Source: Citromicrobium sp.
GTDB lineage: Bacteria; Pseudomonadota; Alphaproteobacteria; Sphingomonadales; Sphingomonadaceae
Direction of reading: 5' to 3'
DNA: 31,264 nucleotides
NCBI GenBank assembly: GCA_003248395.1
Contig: QFNA01000007.1
Location: 1-31,264 of the forward strand
The notes beneath the pieces are model-generated. The model was given only the letters and a program-made list of their open reading frames with translations. It did no database searches and was not told the DNA's origin. Positions within the stretch are counted from its first letter, which is position 1, and the number at the start of each line of letters is the position of its first letter. This document shows positions 17,181 to 25,130 of the stretch, in pieces. The translations under genes and the position numbers were made by a program.

Positions 17181-18106
17181 GCGGAACCTCCAAAGAGGGC
17201 AGTCACGTGCTCGGGCGCGTCTTGCAGCAGACGCCGCGCGAGCTTTCGCGGTGTGTCCAGATCACCCGGCAGGAAACTGTCCTCGCCAGCGATGCGGATC
17301 GCACCATCCGGGCTGTAAATTGCTGCATGCATATGGATGTTATCGCCATCGCGGCGGGTCAGCGCAGCGATCGGGCTGTGGCAGCTCCCGCCCAGTCCTT
17401 CGAGCAAGGCGCGTTCGGCCATGATTTCCTCGCGGCTGGGTCGATGGTCGATTTCAGACAGCAATGCGATCGTGCGCTCGTCGTCGCTGCGACATTCGAT
17501 GCCGATTGCGGCCTGCGCGGGGGCTGGCAGCCATTCACCGGGATCGAGCCGCGTGCCGACGCCCTCTTCGCCTAGCCGCACCAGCCCCGCTGCTGCCAGA
17601 AATGTCGCGTCGGCGTCCCCGGCCTGTAGCTTGGCCATGCGCGTGGCGACATTCCCGCGGATACCGACGATCTCCAGATCGGGGCGTAGATTGAGCAATT
17701 GCGCCGCCCGGCGCGGGGCACTCGTGCCCACTCTCGCTCCCCGCGGAATGGTTGCGATCGACGTGGCACCCAGCAGCACGTCGGCCTTGTCGATCCGCGG
17801 CAGGATCGCACCGATCGCAATAGTCTCGGGGCGAATGGTCTCGACATCTTTCATCGAATGAACCGCGCCATCGATCCGGCCATCGACCAGCCAGGCGTCC
17901 AGTTCGCGCGTCCACAAGGCCTTGCCGCCCAGCTCTGCCAGCGGCCGGTCCTGCACCTTGTCACCGCTCGCCAGCACCGGCACCAGTTCGATCGCGTTCT
18001 CGTCGCAGCCGATTGCCGCACACAGGCGCGCACGCGCCTCGTGCGCTTGCGACATCGCAAGCGGCGAGCGGCGGGTTCCGAGACGCAGGAGGGGTGTAGC
18101 GGCCAT
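17177..18106 (-). CDS. hemC: Porphobilinogen deaminase (hydroxymethylbilane synthase)
   Basis: 309 residues, normal length. HemC links four porphobilinogens into hydroxymethylbilane on a dipyrromethane cofactor. Key features are the N-terminal LRLGTRRSPLAMSQAH, the catalytic-loop Asp87 in AVHSMKDVET, the basic GTSAPRRAAQLL substrate-binding segment, IVGIRGNVATRM, and the cofactor-binding Cys242 in LEGLGGSCHSPIAAL. It is the first gene of the hemC-hemD-Mic60-like operon and is divergent from tsaD across 46 bases, so the two promoters must lie close together or overlap. Confidence 0.97.
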   Translation of the reverse strand: MAATPLLRLGTRRSPLAMSQAHEARARLCAAIGCDENAIELVPVLASGDKVQDRPLAELGGKALWTRELDAWLVDGRIDGAVHSMKDVETIRPETIAIGAILPRIDKADVLLGATSIATIPRGARVGTSAPRRAAQLLNLRPDLEIVGIRGNVATRMAKLQAGDADATFLAAAGLVRLGEEGVGTRLDPGEWLPAPAQAAIGIECRSDDERTIALLSEIDHRPSREEIMAERALLEGLGGSCHSPIAALTRRDGDNIHMHAAIYSPDGAIRIAGEDSFLPGDLDTPRKLARRLLQDAPEHVTALFGGSA

Positions 18107-18152
18107 GACGCACGCTTGCCCTAGCGAGCGATACGGCTAAGGAAAACCCGTA

Positions 18153-19193
18153 ATGACGCTCGTACTCGGCATTGAAAGCTCTTGCGACGAAACCGCCGTG
18201 GCACTGGTCGACGGCGAACGGCGGATCGTTGCGCAGCGCATCGCGTCGCAGGACGACCGGCATGCCCCCTACGGTGGCGTTGTCCCCGAAATCGCTGCAC
18301 GCGCCCATGCGGAACGGCTCGCCCCGATGGTCGAGGCCGTGCTCGACGATGCCGCTGTGTCGCTCGCAGAGTGCGATGCGATTGCTGCAACCGCCGGGCC
18401 GGGCCTGATCGGCGGCGTGATGGTCGGTCTTGTCACGGCAAAGGCTCTCGCCATGGCAACCGGCACAGCCCTGATTGCCGTCAACCATCTCGAAGGTCAC
18501 GCCCTCAGCCCACGTCTTGCCGATCCCGGCCTCGAATTTCCCTATGTTCTCCTGCTTGTATCGGGCGGCCATTGCCAGATCCTGCGCGTCGATGGCGTCG
18601 GACGCTATCGCAGGCTGGCGACGACGATCGACGACGCACTCGGGGAAGCTTTCGACAAGACGGCGAAGATTCTCGGCCTCGGCTTTCCCGGCGGCCCGGC
18701 GGTGGAGCGGCTGGCGAGCGAGGGCGACGCCAGCGCCGTCCCCCTCCCGCGCCCGCTGGTCGGAAGCGGAGAGCCGCATTTCTCCTTCGCCGGCCTCAAG
18801 AGCGCGGTCCTGCGCGCCCGGCAATCCGGACTTTTCCGCGCCGAAGACATCGCTGCGAGTTTCCAGCAGGCCGCCATCGATTGCCTGATCGACCGCCTGC
18901 GTATTGCGCTGGCCGGTCTCGATGATGTCGGAAGCCTCGTCGTCGCCGGCGGGGTTGCTGCCAATCGGAGCATCCGCCGTGCACTGGAAGATCTCGCCCA
19001 GGACCACGCAATGCGTTTTTCTGCTCCGCCGCCCGAACTGTGCACCGACAATGCTGCGATGATCGCCTGGGCGGGCATCGAACGGCTGGCGAGCAGCGAT
19101 TTCACGCCCGACCCCCTCGACACCGCGGCGCGCCCGCGCTGGCCGCTCGATCCCGATGCGGATCCGGTTCGCGGTGCAGGGGTAAAGGCGTGA
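18153..19193 (+). CDS. tsaD: tRNA N6-adenosine threonylcarbamoyltransferase
   Basis: 346 residues. TsaD transfers the threonylcarbamoyl group to A37 of ANN-decoding tRNAs with TsaB and TsaE. It has the ASKHA ATPase fold with the N-terminal signature LGIESSCDETAVAL, metal-binding His112 and His116 in VNHLEGHALSP, LLVSGGHCQIL, FPGGPAVERLA and VVAGGVAANRSIR. AAGGA sits 10 bases before ATG 18153. The gene ends in a four-base GTGA overlap with gpsA, so the two are probably co-translated. Confidence 0.97.
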   Translation: MTLVLGIESSCDETAVALVDGERRIVAQRIASQDDRHAPYGGVVPEIAARAHAERLAPMVEAVLDDAAVSLAECDAIAATAGPGLIGGVMVGLVTAKALAMATGTALIAVNHLEGHALSPRLADPGLEFPYVLLLVSGGHCQILRVDGVGRYRRLATTIDDALGEAFDKTAKILGLGFPGGPAVERLASEGDASAVPLPRPLVGSGEPHFSFAGLKSAVLRARQSGLFRAEDIAASFQQAAIDCLIDRLRIALAGLDDVGSLVVAGGVAANRSIRRALEDLAQDHAMRFSAPPPELCTDNAAMIAWAGIERLASSDFTPDPLDTAARPRWPLDPDADPVRGAGVKA

Positions 19194-20182
19194 GCGACGT
19201 CGGCGTCATCGGTGCCGGAGCCTGGGGAACAGCGCTCGCGCAAATGCTCGCCAGCGACGGGCGCGAAGTCCTGCTCTGGGCGCGGGAAGCCGCACTGGTC
19301 GACGAACTCAATGCCACCCGTTCCAATTCGGCCTACCTTCCCGGTGTCACTTTGCATGACAGCGTCCGGGCGACCAATGACCTTGCGGACATGGCACGGC
19401 TCGCCGCGGTGCTCGTCGTCACGCCTGCCCAGCACATGGGCTCCGTCCTCGGCGCCATGCCCGCCTTTCCGCGCGATCTCGTCCTCTGCTCGAAGGGGAT
19501 CGAGGCCGGGACGGGGCGTCTGATGAACCATGTCGCGCGCGATATCTCGCCCGACAGCATGATTGCGGTGCTGTCCGGCCCGACATTCGCGCATGAAGTC
19601 GCTGCAGGCCTGCCGACGGCGGTGACGCTGGCCTGTTCAGGCGGCGCGGCCCAGTGGGAACGGCTTTCCCCCGTCATCGCGCGCCAGTCCTTCCGCCCCT
19701 ATTACACCGACGATGTCGTCGGCGCCGAAATCGGCGGGGCGATCAAGAACGTCCTCGCCATTGCCTGCGGCGTCGTCGACGGGCTCGGTCTGGGCCAGAA
19801 CGCCCGCGCCGCGCTGATCGCACGCGGCTATGCCGAAATGTTGCGGTTCGGCGAGGCACTTGGTGCGCAGGCGGAAACGCTCTCGGGCCTCTGCGGCCTC
19901 GGCGATCTCGTCCTGACCTGCTCATCGACCTCCAGCCGCAATTTCTCGCTCGGCAAGGCTCTCGGCAAAGGCAAGACCGCGCAGGAACTCATGTCCGATC
20001 GGCGAACGGTCGCGGAAGGGGCGCACACCGCGCCCGTGCTCGTCGAACTCGCGGCGCGGCACGGCGTCGCCATGCCGATCGTGACTGCGGTATACGGCCT
20101 GCTCAAGGGCGACACGCCCGCGATGGTCGTCCGCGACCTTCTCTCCAGGCCGCTGAAGGCAGAGCAGGAACCGGCTGGATGA
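19190..20182 (+). CDS. gpsA: NAD(P)-dependent glycerol-3-phosphate dehydrogenase
   Basis: 330 residues. GpsA reduces dihydroxyacetone phosphate to sn-glycerol-3-phosphate, the backbone for phospholipids. It has an N-terminal Rossmann motif VGVIGAGAWGTALA, LSGPTFAHEVAAGLPTAV, the catalytic lysine in IGGAIKNVLAIACG, and LSGLCGLGDLVLTCSS. The start is GTG at 19190, overlapping the tsaD stop by four bases with AAAGG just upstream; the frame is open further upstream but only as antisense-like sequence inside tsaD. It overlaps the flippase start by four bases (ATGA). Confidence 0.96.
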   Translation: MSDVGVIGAGAWGTALAQMLASDGREVLLWAREAALVDELNATRSNSAYLPGVTLHDSVRATNDLADMARLAAVLVVTPAQHMGSVLGAMPAFPRDLVLCSKGIEAGTGRLMNHVARDISPDSMIAVLSGPTFAHEVAAGLPTAVTLACSGGAAQWERLSPVIARQSFRPYYTDDVVGAEIGGAIKNVLAIACGVVDGLGLGQNARAALIARGYAEMLRFGEALGAQAETLSGLCGLGDLVLTCSSTSSRNFSLGKALGKGKTAQELMSDRRTVAEGAHTAPVLVELAARHGVAMPIVTAVYGLLKGDTPAMVVRDLLSRPLKAEQEPAG

Positions 20183-21681
20183 CATCCGGTCAGGCCGACG
20201 AGGACCTGTCCGCCCTTGCCAAGGGCGGCAGGCAGAATTTCGCGGGCTTCCTGCTGCGCCTTCTCGCCCGGCTGCCATTCCTGTTCATTGCCGGCCGGCA
20301 CTATGGCGCCTCCGAACTGGGCCGCTTTGCGTCGGCACTGGTCGTCGTCGAACTCGTCGCGCTGCTCTGCTCGATGGGTGAGAAGCGCGGGCTTGCCCAG
20401 CGTCTCAGCGAAGGCGAGGGACAGCATCCTGCCAATCTCGTCTATGACGGTATGCTGCTGGCCTTGCTGTTCTCCGTCCTGGCGGCGCTCTTCTTCTGGC
20501 TGGTTCCCGCGCCGCTCTTTCCGGGCGGGCAGTATTCGTGGATCGACCGGCTGATCGTGCTGGCGATTCCCGCCTATGCGCTCACCGAAATCGTGCTGGC
20601 GGCGCAGGCCTATAAATACGACATTGCGACGACCGTGCGGGCTCGCGCCGTGGTCGAACCGTGGACCATTTCGATCATGGCCGGCGTGTTCTATTTCATC
20701 CCGGGGCTGGCTGAATCGGGACTGTCGCTGGCGTATCTCGTTTCGATCTACGCGGGCCTGGCAACCGGCCTGTGGTCCTTTTTCCGCAGCTATGGCGCGC
20801 CGAAGCAGTGGCGGCCCGAGGCGAGCTATATGCGCAAGGTCACCATTCGCGCCCTGCCGCTCGCCACGGCGGACGCCATCGAATGGGGCACGCGCCGCGT
20901 CGACATCTTCATCCTCGGCCTGTTCGCCGCCCCCAGCGCGGTCGGCGTCTACTACATCGCGCAGCAGGTCGCGAGCCTGCCGCAAAAACTCAAGACCAGC
21001 TTTGAACCGATCCTCGGCCCGGTGATTACCAAGAACCTCAAGACGAAGAACTACGAGGCGATTGCGAAGCAGGTTTGCCAGGTCGGTTTCTGGATCATCG
21101 CGGCACAGGCCGGCATCGCGCTCGCGCTAGGTGTTCCGGGCGAGGCGGTCATGGGCCTGGTCGGGCCGGATTTCGTCGGCGGGACCGGGGCGCTCGCCTT
21201 CCTGCTGGCCGCCGAAGTCATCGCCGCTACGGCGGTCGTGTCCGAAGCGGTGCTTATTTACGTCGCGCGCGTGCGCAATTTGTGGATCTCGATCGGGACG
21301 ATCGCGCTGCAGGCGGCTCTCACCGTCGGCTTTATCCTGCTGGTCGAACGGTATGGTCTGGGCGAACCGTTCAAGGCCGCTGCAGCCGCCATCGCGCTGA
21401 TGATTGCCCTGGGCATCGCCAGCCTCGTCAAGGCCCTGCTGCTCGCACGCATATTGGGCCATCCGATCAACAATTGGCGCTGGGCGCTGGTTTATGCCGC
21501 CGCACCCGCCTTCCTCGTCGGCTGGCTGGCCACGCAATTGCCCGAATGGGCCGAACTGGCATTCGGCATTCCGGCGATCCTGCTTTCTTACGGCTTCATT
21601 ATCTGGAAACGCGGTTTCGGACCCGAAGACCGCGTGCTTTTCCGGCGCAATGCCGAAGGGGACACCGCGCAAGGACTTTGA
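20179..21681 (+). CDS. Oligosaccharide/lipopolysaccharide flippase-type MOP transporter
   Basis: 500 residues with about 12-14 predicted membrane helices. The N-terminus (SALAKGGRQNFAGFLLRLLA), helix layout and a mid-protein segment (RRVDIFILGLFAAPSAVGVY) resemble Wzx-type polysaccharide flippases of the MOP superfamily, which move lipid-linked glycans across the inner membrane. No glycosyltransferase or polymerase gene is nearby, so the substrate is open. Its ATG overlaps the gpsA stop by four bases, giving a coupled tsaD-gpsA-flippase set. It ends in a basic cytoplasmic tail. Confidence 0.85.
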   Translation: MTSGQADEDLSALAKGGRQNFAGFLLRLLARLPFLFIAGRHYGASELGRFASALVVVELVALLCSMGEKRGLAQRLSEGEGQHPANLVYDGMLLALLFSVLAALFFWLVPAPLFPGGQYSWIDRLIVLAIPAYALTEIVLAAQAYKYDIATTVRARAVVEPWTISIMAGVFYFIPGLAESGLSLAYLVSIYAGLATGLWSFFRSYGAPKQWRPEASYMRKVTIRALPLATADAIEWGTRRVDIFILGLFAAPSAVGVYYIAQQVASLPQKLKTSFEPILGPVITKNLKTKNYEAIAKQVCQVGFWIIAAQAGIALALGVPGEAVMGLVGPDFVGGTGALAFLLAAEVIAATAVVSEAVLIYVARVRNLWISIGTIALQAALTVGFILLVERYGLGEPFKAAAAAIALMIALGIASLVKALLLARILGHPINNWRWALVYAAAPAFLVGWLATQLPEWAELAFGIPAILLSYGFIIWKRGFGPEDRVLFRRNAEGDTAQGL

Positions 21682-21769
21682 TCCGTCACACTAATCCTCA
21701 ATTCATGGTGCATTCAAGCGGGAAAGATGTAACATCATATCACCAACCACTGAATGGGGGAATTCGGAA

Positions 21770-23494
21770 ATGAGGATTGCAGCTTCATGCACCCTGCTCG
21801 CGGCAGCGGCGTCGATCGCGGCCTGTGCCACGCAGCAGAACGACGAGATCATCGTCACCTCCGGCAAGGCCGACACTGCGGAGGGTCAACGCGTTCCCGC
21901 ACCACCACCGCCGCCGCCCCCACCGCCGCCTCCACCACCACCATCGCGCCCGTCGATGCAGGCAAACGTCACCATGCACTCACCTGTTGCAATTCAGGTG
22001 GCGGGTTCTCGGATCGCGGGACAGCCAGCTCAGCCGGTCAGCGAGGCGCCCGGGGAGGTCCGCTATCGCTATTTTCCCCCGGTTTTCGTTCCGCAGCCGC
22101 CCAGCCGCGACCAATACGCGGGCGAAGACGTCTCGCCTGTCAAAATCGTCGGGCAAGAACCCGTCTCGACGTTTTCGGTCGATGTCGACACCGGGGCCTA
22201 TTCCAACATGCGTCGCTTCATCGCCGAAGGGCAAGTCCCGCCGAAGGCCGCCGTGCGCACCGAAGAATTCGTCAATTACTTCCGCTATGATTACGATCTG
22301 CCGCGCGATCGCACCCAACCGTTCGCGGTAAACACCGATGTTGCGGTAACGCCGTGGAACACGAACACGCGGCTCGTGCGTATCGGCCTTGCCGGATACG
22401 AAATGCCGATGCGCGAACGCCCGCCCGCCAATCTCGTCTTCCTGCTCGATGTCTCGGGCTCGATGTCGAGCCCCGACAAGCTGCCGCTCGTCAAGACCGC
22501 CATGCGTCAGCTGGCGACCCAGGTAACCGCTCGCGACAAGGTCTCGATCGTCGTCTACGCCGGGGCCGCCGGCGTGGTGCTCGAACCGACCAGCGATGCG
22601 GGGGCGATCCGCAATGCTCTCGATCAGCTCCAGGCAGGCGGCTCCACGGCCGGCGGGGCAGGGATCGAACTGGCCTACAGCCTCGCAGAACGCAGTCGCA
22701 TCGAAGGCGGCGTCAATCGCGTCATCCTCGCGACCGATGGCGATTTCAACGTCGGCCTTTCGGATCGCGATGCGCTGATCGATCTCATCGAACGCAAGCG
22801 CGACAGCGGCACCACCCTGACCGTGCTCGGCTTCGGTCGCGGCAATCTCAACGATGCGATGATGGAACAGATCGCCGATCACGGGAATGGCAATTACGCC
22901 TATATCGACAGCGCCCTGGAGGCGCGCAAGGTTCTCGGCGACGAGATGGGCGCGACGCTGTTCACCATCGCGAAGGATGTGAAGATCCAGGTGGAATTCA
23001 ATCCGGCGGTGGTCAGCCAGTACCGCCTTGTCGGATACGAAAACCGCATCCTGCGCGAAGAAGACTTCGACAACGATGCCGTCGATGCCGGCGATATCGG
23101 AGCCGGGCACCAGGTCACCGCGCTTTACGAGGTCGTTCCCGCCGGTAACGAGGGCTGGATTTCCCCGCGCCGCTACCAGACCACGCCCGACAGTCGCGCC
23201 CGCCAGTACGCAACCGAAGCGGCGCATGTGAAGCTGCGCTACAAACTGCCCGACGAGGACAGCTCGAAACTCATCACCTATGCCCTGCCGGCCAGCGCGC
23301 TCCAGACCCGCAGCGCGCCCAGCGGCGATTTCGCCTTCGCCACCGCGGTCGCTGCCTATGGCCAGAAACTGCGCGGCGACACGCTGATGGGCGATTTCGG
23401 CTACCCCGCCATCGTCAGCCTCGCAGGGTCGCAGAGCGATTTCTGGCGCCAGGAATTCATCCAGCTCGTTCGCACGGCAGACACGCTCGATTGA
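21770..23494 (+). CDS. VWA domain lipoprotein (YfbK-like, with DUF3520)
   Basis: 574 residues. A lipoprotein signal (SIAAC, Cys19) is followed by QQNDEIIVTSGKAD, a string similar to the start of many sphingomonad TonB-dependent receptors. Next comes a run of 14 prolines (residues 45-58) as a rigid spacer. The body has the N-terminal domain of YfbK-type proteins (EPVSTFSVDVDTGAYSNMRR), a von Willebrand factor A domain with a complete MIDAS start DVSGS at 227-231 and ATDGDFNVG further on, and a C-terminal DUF3520-like region. Such proteins probably bind ligands through a metal ion at the outer membrane or periplasm; the ligand is unknown. The polyproline run should need EF-P for translation. 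Same strand as the OmpA set, 57 bases upstream of it. Confidence 0.88.
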   Translation: MRIAASCTLLAAAASIAACATQQNDEIIVTSGKADTAEGQRVPAPPPPPPPPPPPPPPSRPSMQANVTMHSPVAIQVAGSRIAGQPAQPVSEAPGEVRYRYFPPVFVPQPPSRDQYAGEDVSPVKIVGQEPVSTFSVDVDTGAYSNMRRFIAEGQVPPKAAVRTEEFVNYFRYDYDLPRDRTQPFAVNTDVAVTPWNTNTRLVRIGLAGYEMPMRERPPANLVFLLDVSGSMSSPDKLPLVKTAMRQLATQVTARDKVSIVVYAGAAGVVLEPTSDAGAIRNALDQLQAGGSTAGGAGIELAYSLAERSRIEGGVNRVILATDGDFNVGLSDRDALIDLIERKRDSGTTLTVLGFGRGNLNDAMMEQIADHGNGNYAYIDSALEARKVLGDEMGATLFTIAKDVKIQVEFNPAVVSQYRLVGYENRILREEDFDNDAVDAGDIGAGHQVTALYEVVPAGNEGWISPRRYQTTPDSRARQYATEAAHVKLRYKLPDEDSSKLITYALPASALQTRSAPSGDFAFATAVAAYGQKLRGDTLMGDFGYPAIVSLAGSQSDFWRQEFIQLVRTADTLD

Positions 23495-23516
23495 GGCATT
23501 GGCGCGACGACGCTTG

Positions 23517-23555
23517 GCATCGCGGGGCTGCCTTGGCTAAGGGACCCCGCGATGC
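23517..23555 (+). promoter_or_regulatory. Hairpin enclosing the Shine-Dalgarno and start codon of the OmpA-family gene
   Basis: GCATCGCGGGG (23517-23527) is the exact reverse complement of CCCCGCGATGC (23545-23555), an 11-bp GC-rich stem. The 3' arm includes the ATG start at 23552-23554. In the 17-base loop, CCTT (23531-23534) can pair with AAGG (23539-23542), which is the Shine-Dalgarno AAGGGA. Both elements needed for initiation are therefore base-paired. No T-run follows, so it is not a classic terminator. A translational control element is inferred. A second ATG at 23558 lies just outside the stem. Confidence 0.6.
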
Positions 23556-24292
23556 ACATGCGTTCCGCTCTTGCACTTTCACTTGGCGCAGCCCTCGTCA
23601 CCGGCATCGGTTTTTTCGGTAGCCGCGACGGTGGCACGCAGATCGCTGCCGAACTCTCTGCTGCCAGCGCGCGTGGTCTCGCCGGTGCCGGGCTCGGTTC
23701 GGTATCGGCAGACTTCACCACGCGCGGCGGCTGGGCCACGCGCCATCCGCTGCTGTCGGGCGGAGAATCGCTCAACGAGGCCGACCGGGCGCAGGCTGCG
23801 CACATCGTGGCCGGTGTCAGCGGCGTCGGTGGGATCAGCTGGGCGGACGGGTCCGGGAATGCCTCGGCGGGCGAGGTGGTCTACGAACCGCTGCATTGTC
23901 AGGAAGATGTCGAGGGCCTGCTCCGCACCCGCTCGGTGCGGTTCGAGGAAGCCAGCGCCGACTTGCTCGACGCCAGCAATATGCTGCTCGACGAGGTTTC
24001 CGACGCGCTGCGGCCCTGCCTCGGTTCGATCATCGCGATCACCGGCCATACCGATCGCTCGGGGACGGAGCCGGGCAATCTCGAACTGAGCCTCGACCGG
24101 GCCCGCACCGTGCGCGAAGCGCTGGTCGAGCGCGGCATCCCGCGCGACGGGCTCCGCGCGCGCGGGGTCGGATCGAGCGAACCTGTCGAAGGGCTCAGTC
24201 CCGAAGATCCCGCCAATCGCCGCATCGAATTTTCGGTGGTCCGGATGGAACCGCTCAAACCGACTCCGGTCGACACGCCGGGGCCGCGCTGA
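23552..24292 (+). CDS. OmpA-family peptidoglycan-binding protein
   Basis: 246 residues. An N-terminal hydrophobic segment (LALSLGAALVTGIGFF) acts as a signal anchor. The middle part (ELSAASARGLAGAGLG to GVSGVGGISWADGSGN) looks like a BON-like region, as in ArfA-type proteins. The C-terminal OmpA domain carries ITGHTDRSG, NLELSLDRARTVREALVERG and NRRIEFSVVR, which normally bind diaminopimelate of peptidoglycan. Two cysteines (HCQED and RPCLG) may pair. ATG 23552 has AAGGGA at a good distance; ATG 23558 would also fit. It is the first gene of a three-gene set with one-base spacers, and its start is inside a strong hairpin. Confidence 0.85.
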   Translation: MHMRSALALSLGAALVTGIGFFGSRDGGTQIAAELSAASARGLAGAGLGSVSADFTTRGGWATRHPLLSGGESLNEADRAQAAHIVAGVSGVGGISWADGSGNASAGEVVYEPLHCQEDVEGLLRTRSVRFEEASADLLDASNMLLDEVSDALRPCLGSIIAITGHTDRSGTEPGNLELSLDRARTVREALVERGIPRDGLRARGVGSSEPVEGLSPEDPANRRIEFSVVRMEPLKPTPVDTPGPR

Positions 24293-24293
24293 C

Positions 24294-24434
24294 ATGCCCA
24301 TCTGGCTTGAGGTCGTTTCGCTGATGCTCGCCTGCTATGCTCTCGGCATTGTCGCCGGCTGGCTCATCTGGGGTCGCATAGACACGAGTGCCGAACGCGA
24401 GATAGCGTCCGAAAACGATGGAGAGGATATCTGA
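24294..24434 (+). CDS. 46-residue single-pass membrane protein
   Basis: A short gene: MPIWLEVVSLMLACYALG leads a membrane helix at about residues 5-26, ending in WLIWGRID. An acidic tail (SAEREIASENDGEDI) follows. It starts one base after the OmpA-family stop and ends one base before the HhH gene, and the reading frame fills the gap exactly, which argues for a real gene. I do not recognise a family. A role as a small partner between the envelope OmpA protein and the membrane-anchored HhH protein is inferred from position only. Confidence 0.75.
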   Translation: MPIWLEVVSLMLACYALGIVAGWLIWGRIDTSAEREIASENDGEDI

Positions 24435-24435
24435 C

Positions 24436-25062
24436 ATGAACCAAATCCTGGCCGAATACTGGATCCTGCTGGTTATTGCCCTGATCGTCGGGCTCATCGT
24501 CGCCTGGTACCTGTTTCACGCCTCGCGCAAGACGCGGGTTACCGGATCGGGCGGCGACGTGCTCGACGAAGGTGCCAACCGCGCCGAACGCAACAACGCG
24601 CTGATCGACAGCGCGCCCGCCGCCACGCGGGACGCGGCGCCTCCACCCCAGGCGGAACCGGTCGCGGCAGAACCGGTTGCGGCTCCCGTCCCGACACCAA
24701 CACCGGAACCTGCGACCGCGACCGAGCCGTCCTCCGTGCCTGTGTCCACGCCGCAAGGTCTCGCGGGAACGGGTGCTGCCATCGCCGCGGCATCGGAACT
24801 CGATTCGCCGCCTGCCGCCGCTGCCGACGACCTCACCCGGATCAAGGGCGTCGGGCCCAAGCTTGCAACTCTCCTCGCAGAGCTCGGCGTGACCCGTTTC
24901 GCGCAGATTGCAGCATGGGACGACAGCGAGATCGACCGGATCGACGCGCAGCTCGGGCGGTTCCAGGGCCGCGTCCGCCGCGACGACTGGGTCGGCCAGG
25001 CGCAGCTGCTCGCGCAGGGCGATACGTCGCAGTTTGCACAGAAATACGGCGCAACTTCGTAA
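24436..25062 (+). CDS. Membrane-anchored helix-hairpin-helix protein
   Basis: 208 residues. A single N-terminal helix (YWILLVIALIVGLIVAWYLF, about 8-27) is followed by the basic HASRKTR, which predicts that the rest faces the cytoplasm. Residues 55-130 are a disordered Pro/Ala/Glu/Thr linker. The C-terminus from about 131 (DDLTRIKGVGPKLATLLAEL, RFAQIAAW, GRVRRDDWVGQAQLLA) is the HhH-like domain found as a tail on alphaproteobacterial NuoE and ribosomal L21. Its function is unknown; HhH motifs bind nucleic acid in other proteins. MNQIL at 24436 is chosen because GGAGAGG precedes it and it follows the small gene by one base. Confidence 0.85.
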   Translation: MNQILAEYWILLVIALIVGLIVAWYLFHASRKTRVTGSGGDVLDEGANRAERNNALIDSAPAATRDAAPPPQAEPVAAEPVAAPVPTPTPEPATATEPSSVPVSTPQGLAGTGAAIAAASELDSPPAAAADDLTRIKGVGPKLATLLAELGVTRFAQIAAWDDSEIDRIDAQLGRFQGRVRRDDWVGQAQLLAQGDTSQFAQKYGATS

Positions 25063-25130
25063 CAAAACTGGAACATTCCTCGGTCGACCCGATTGTGTTA
25101 TTCTAGGTCGTTAAACACGAGGAGAGCTGT

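Noticed and set aside
21690..21769. Sigma-70 promoter TTCAAG-N17-CATATC upstream of the VWA gene
   Set aside because: Each box matches only 3 of 6 consensus bases, no better than chance in this AT-richer spacer.
21899..21952. CCN tract in the VWA gene as a simple-sequence slippage locus
   Set aside because: The 14 proline codons mix CCA, CCG, CCC and CCT, so there is no long perfect repeat unit that would slip readily.
25070..25099. GGAAC upstream of the response regulator as an EcfG-type general-stress promoter
   Set aside because: The following GTT is 22 bases away; the known spacing is 16-17 bases and no CGTT is at that distance.
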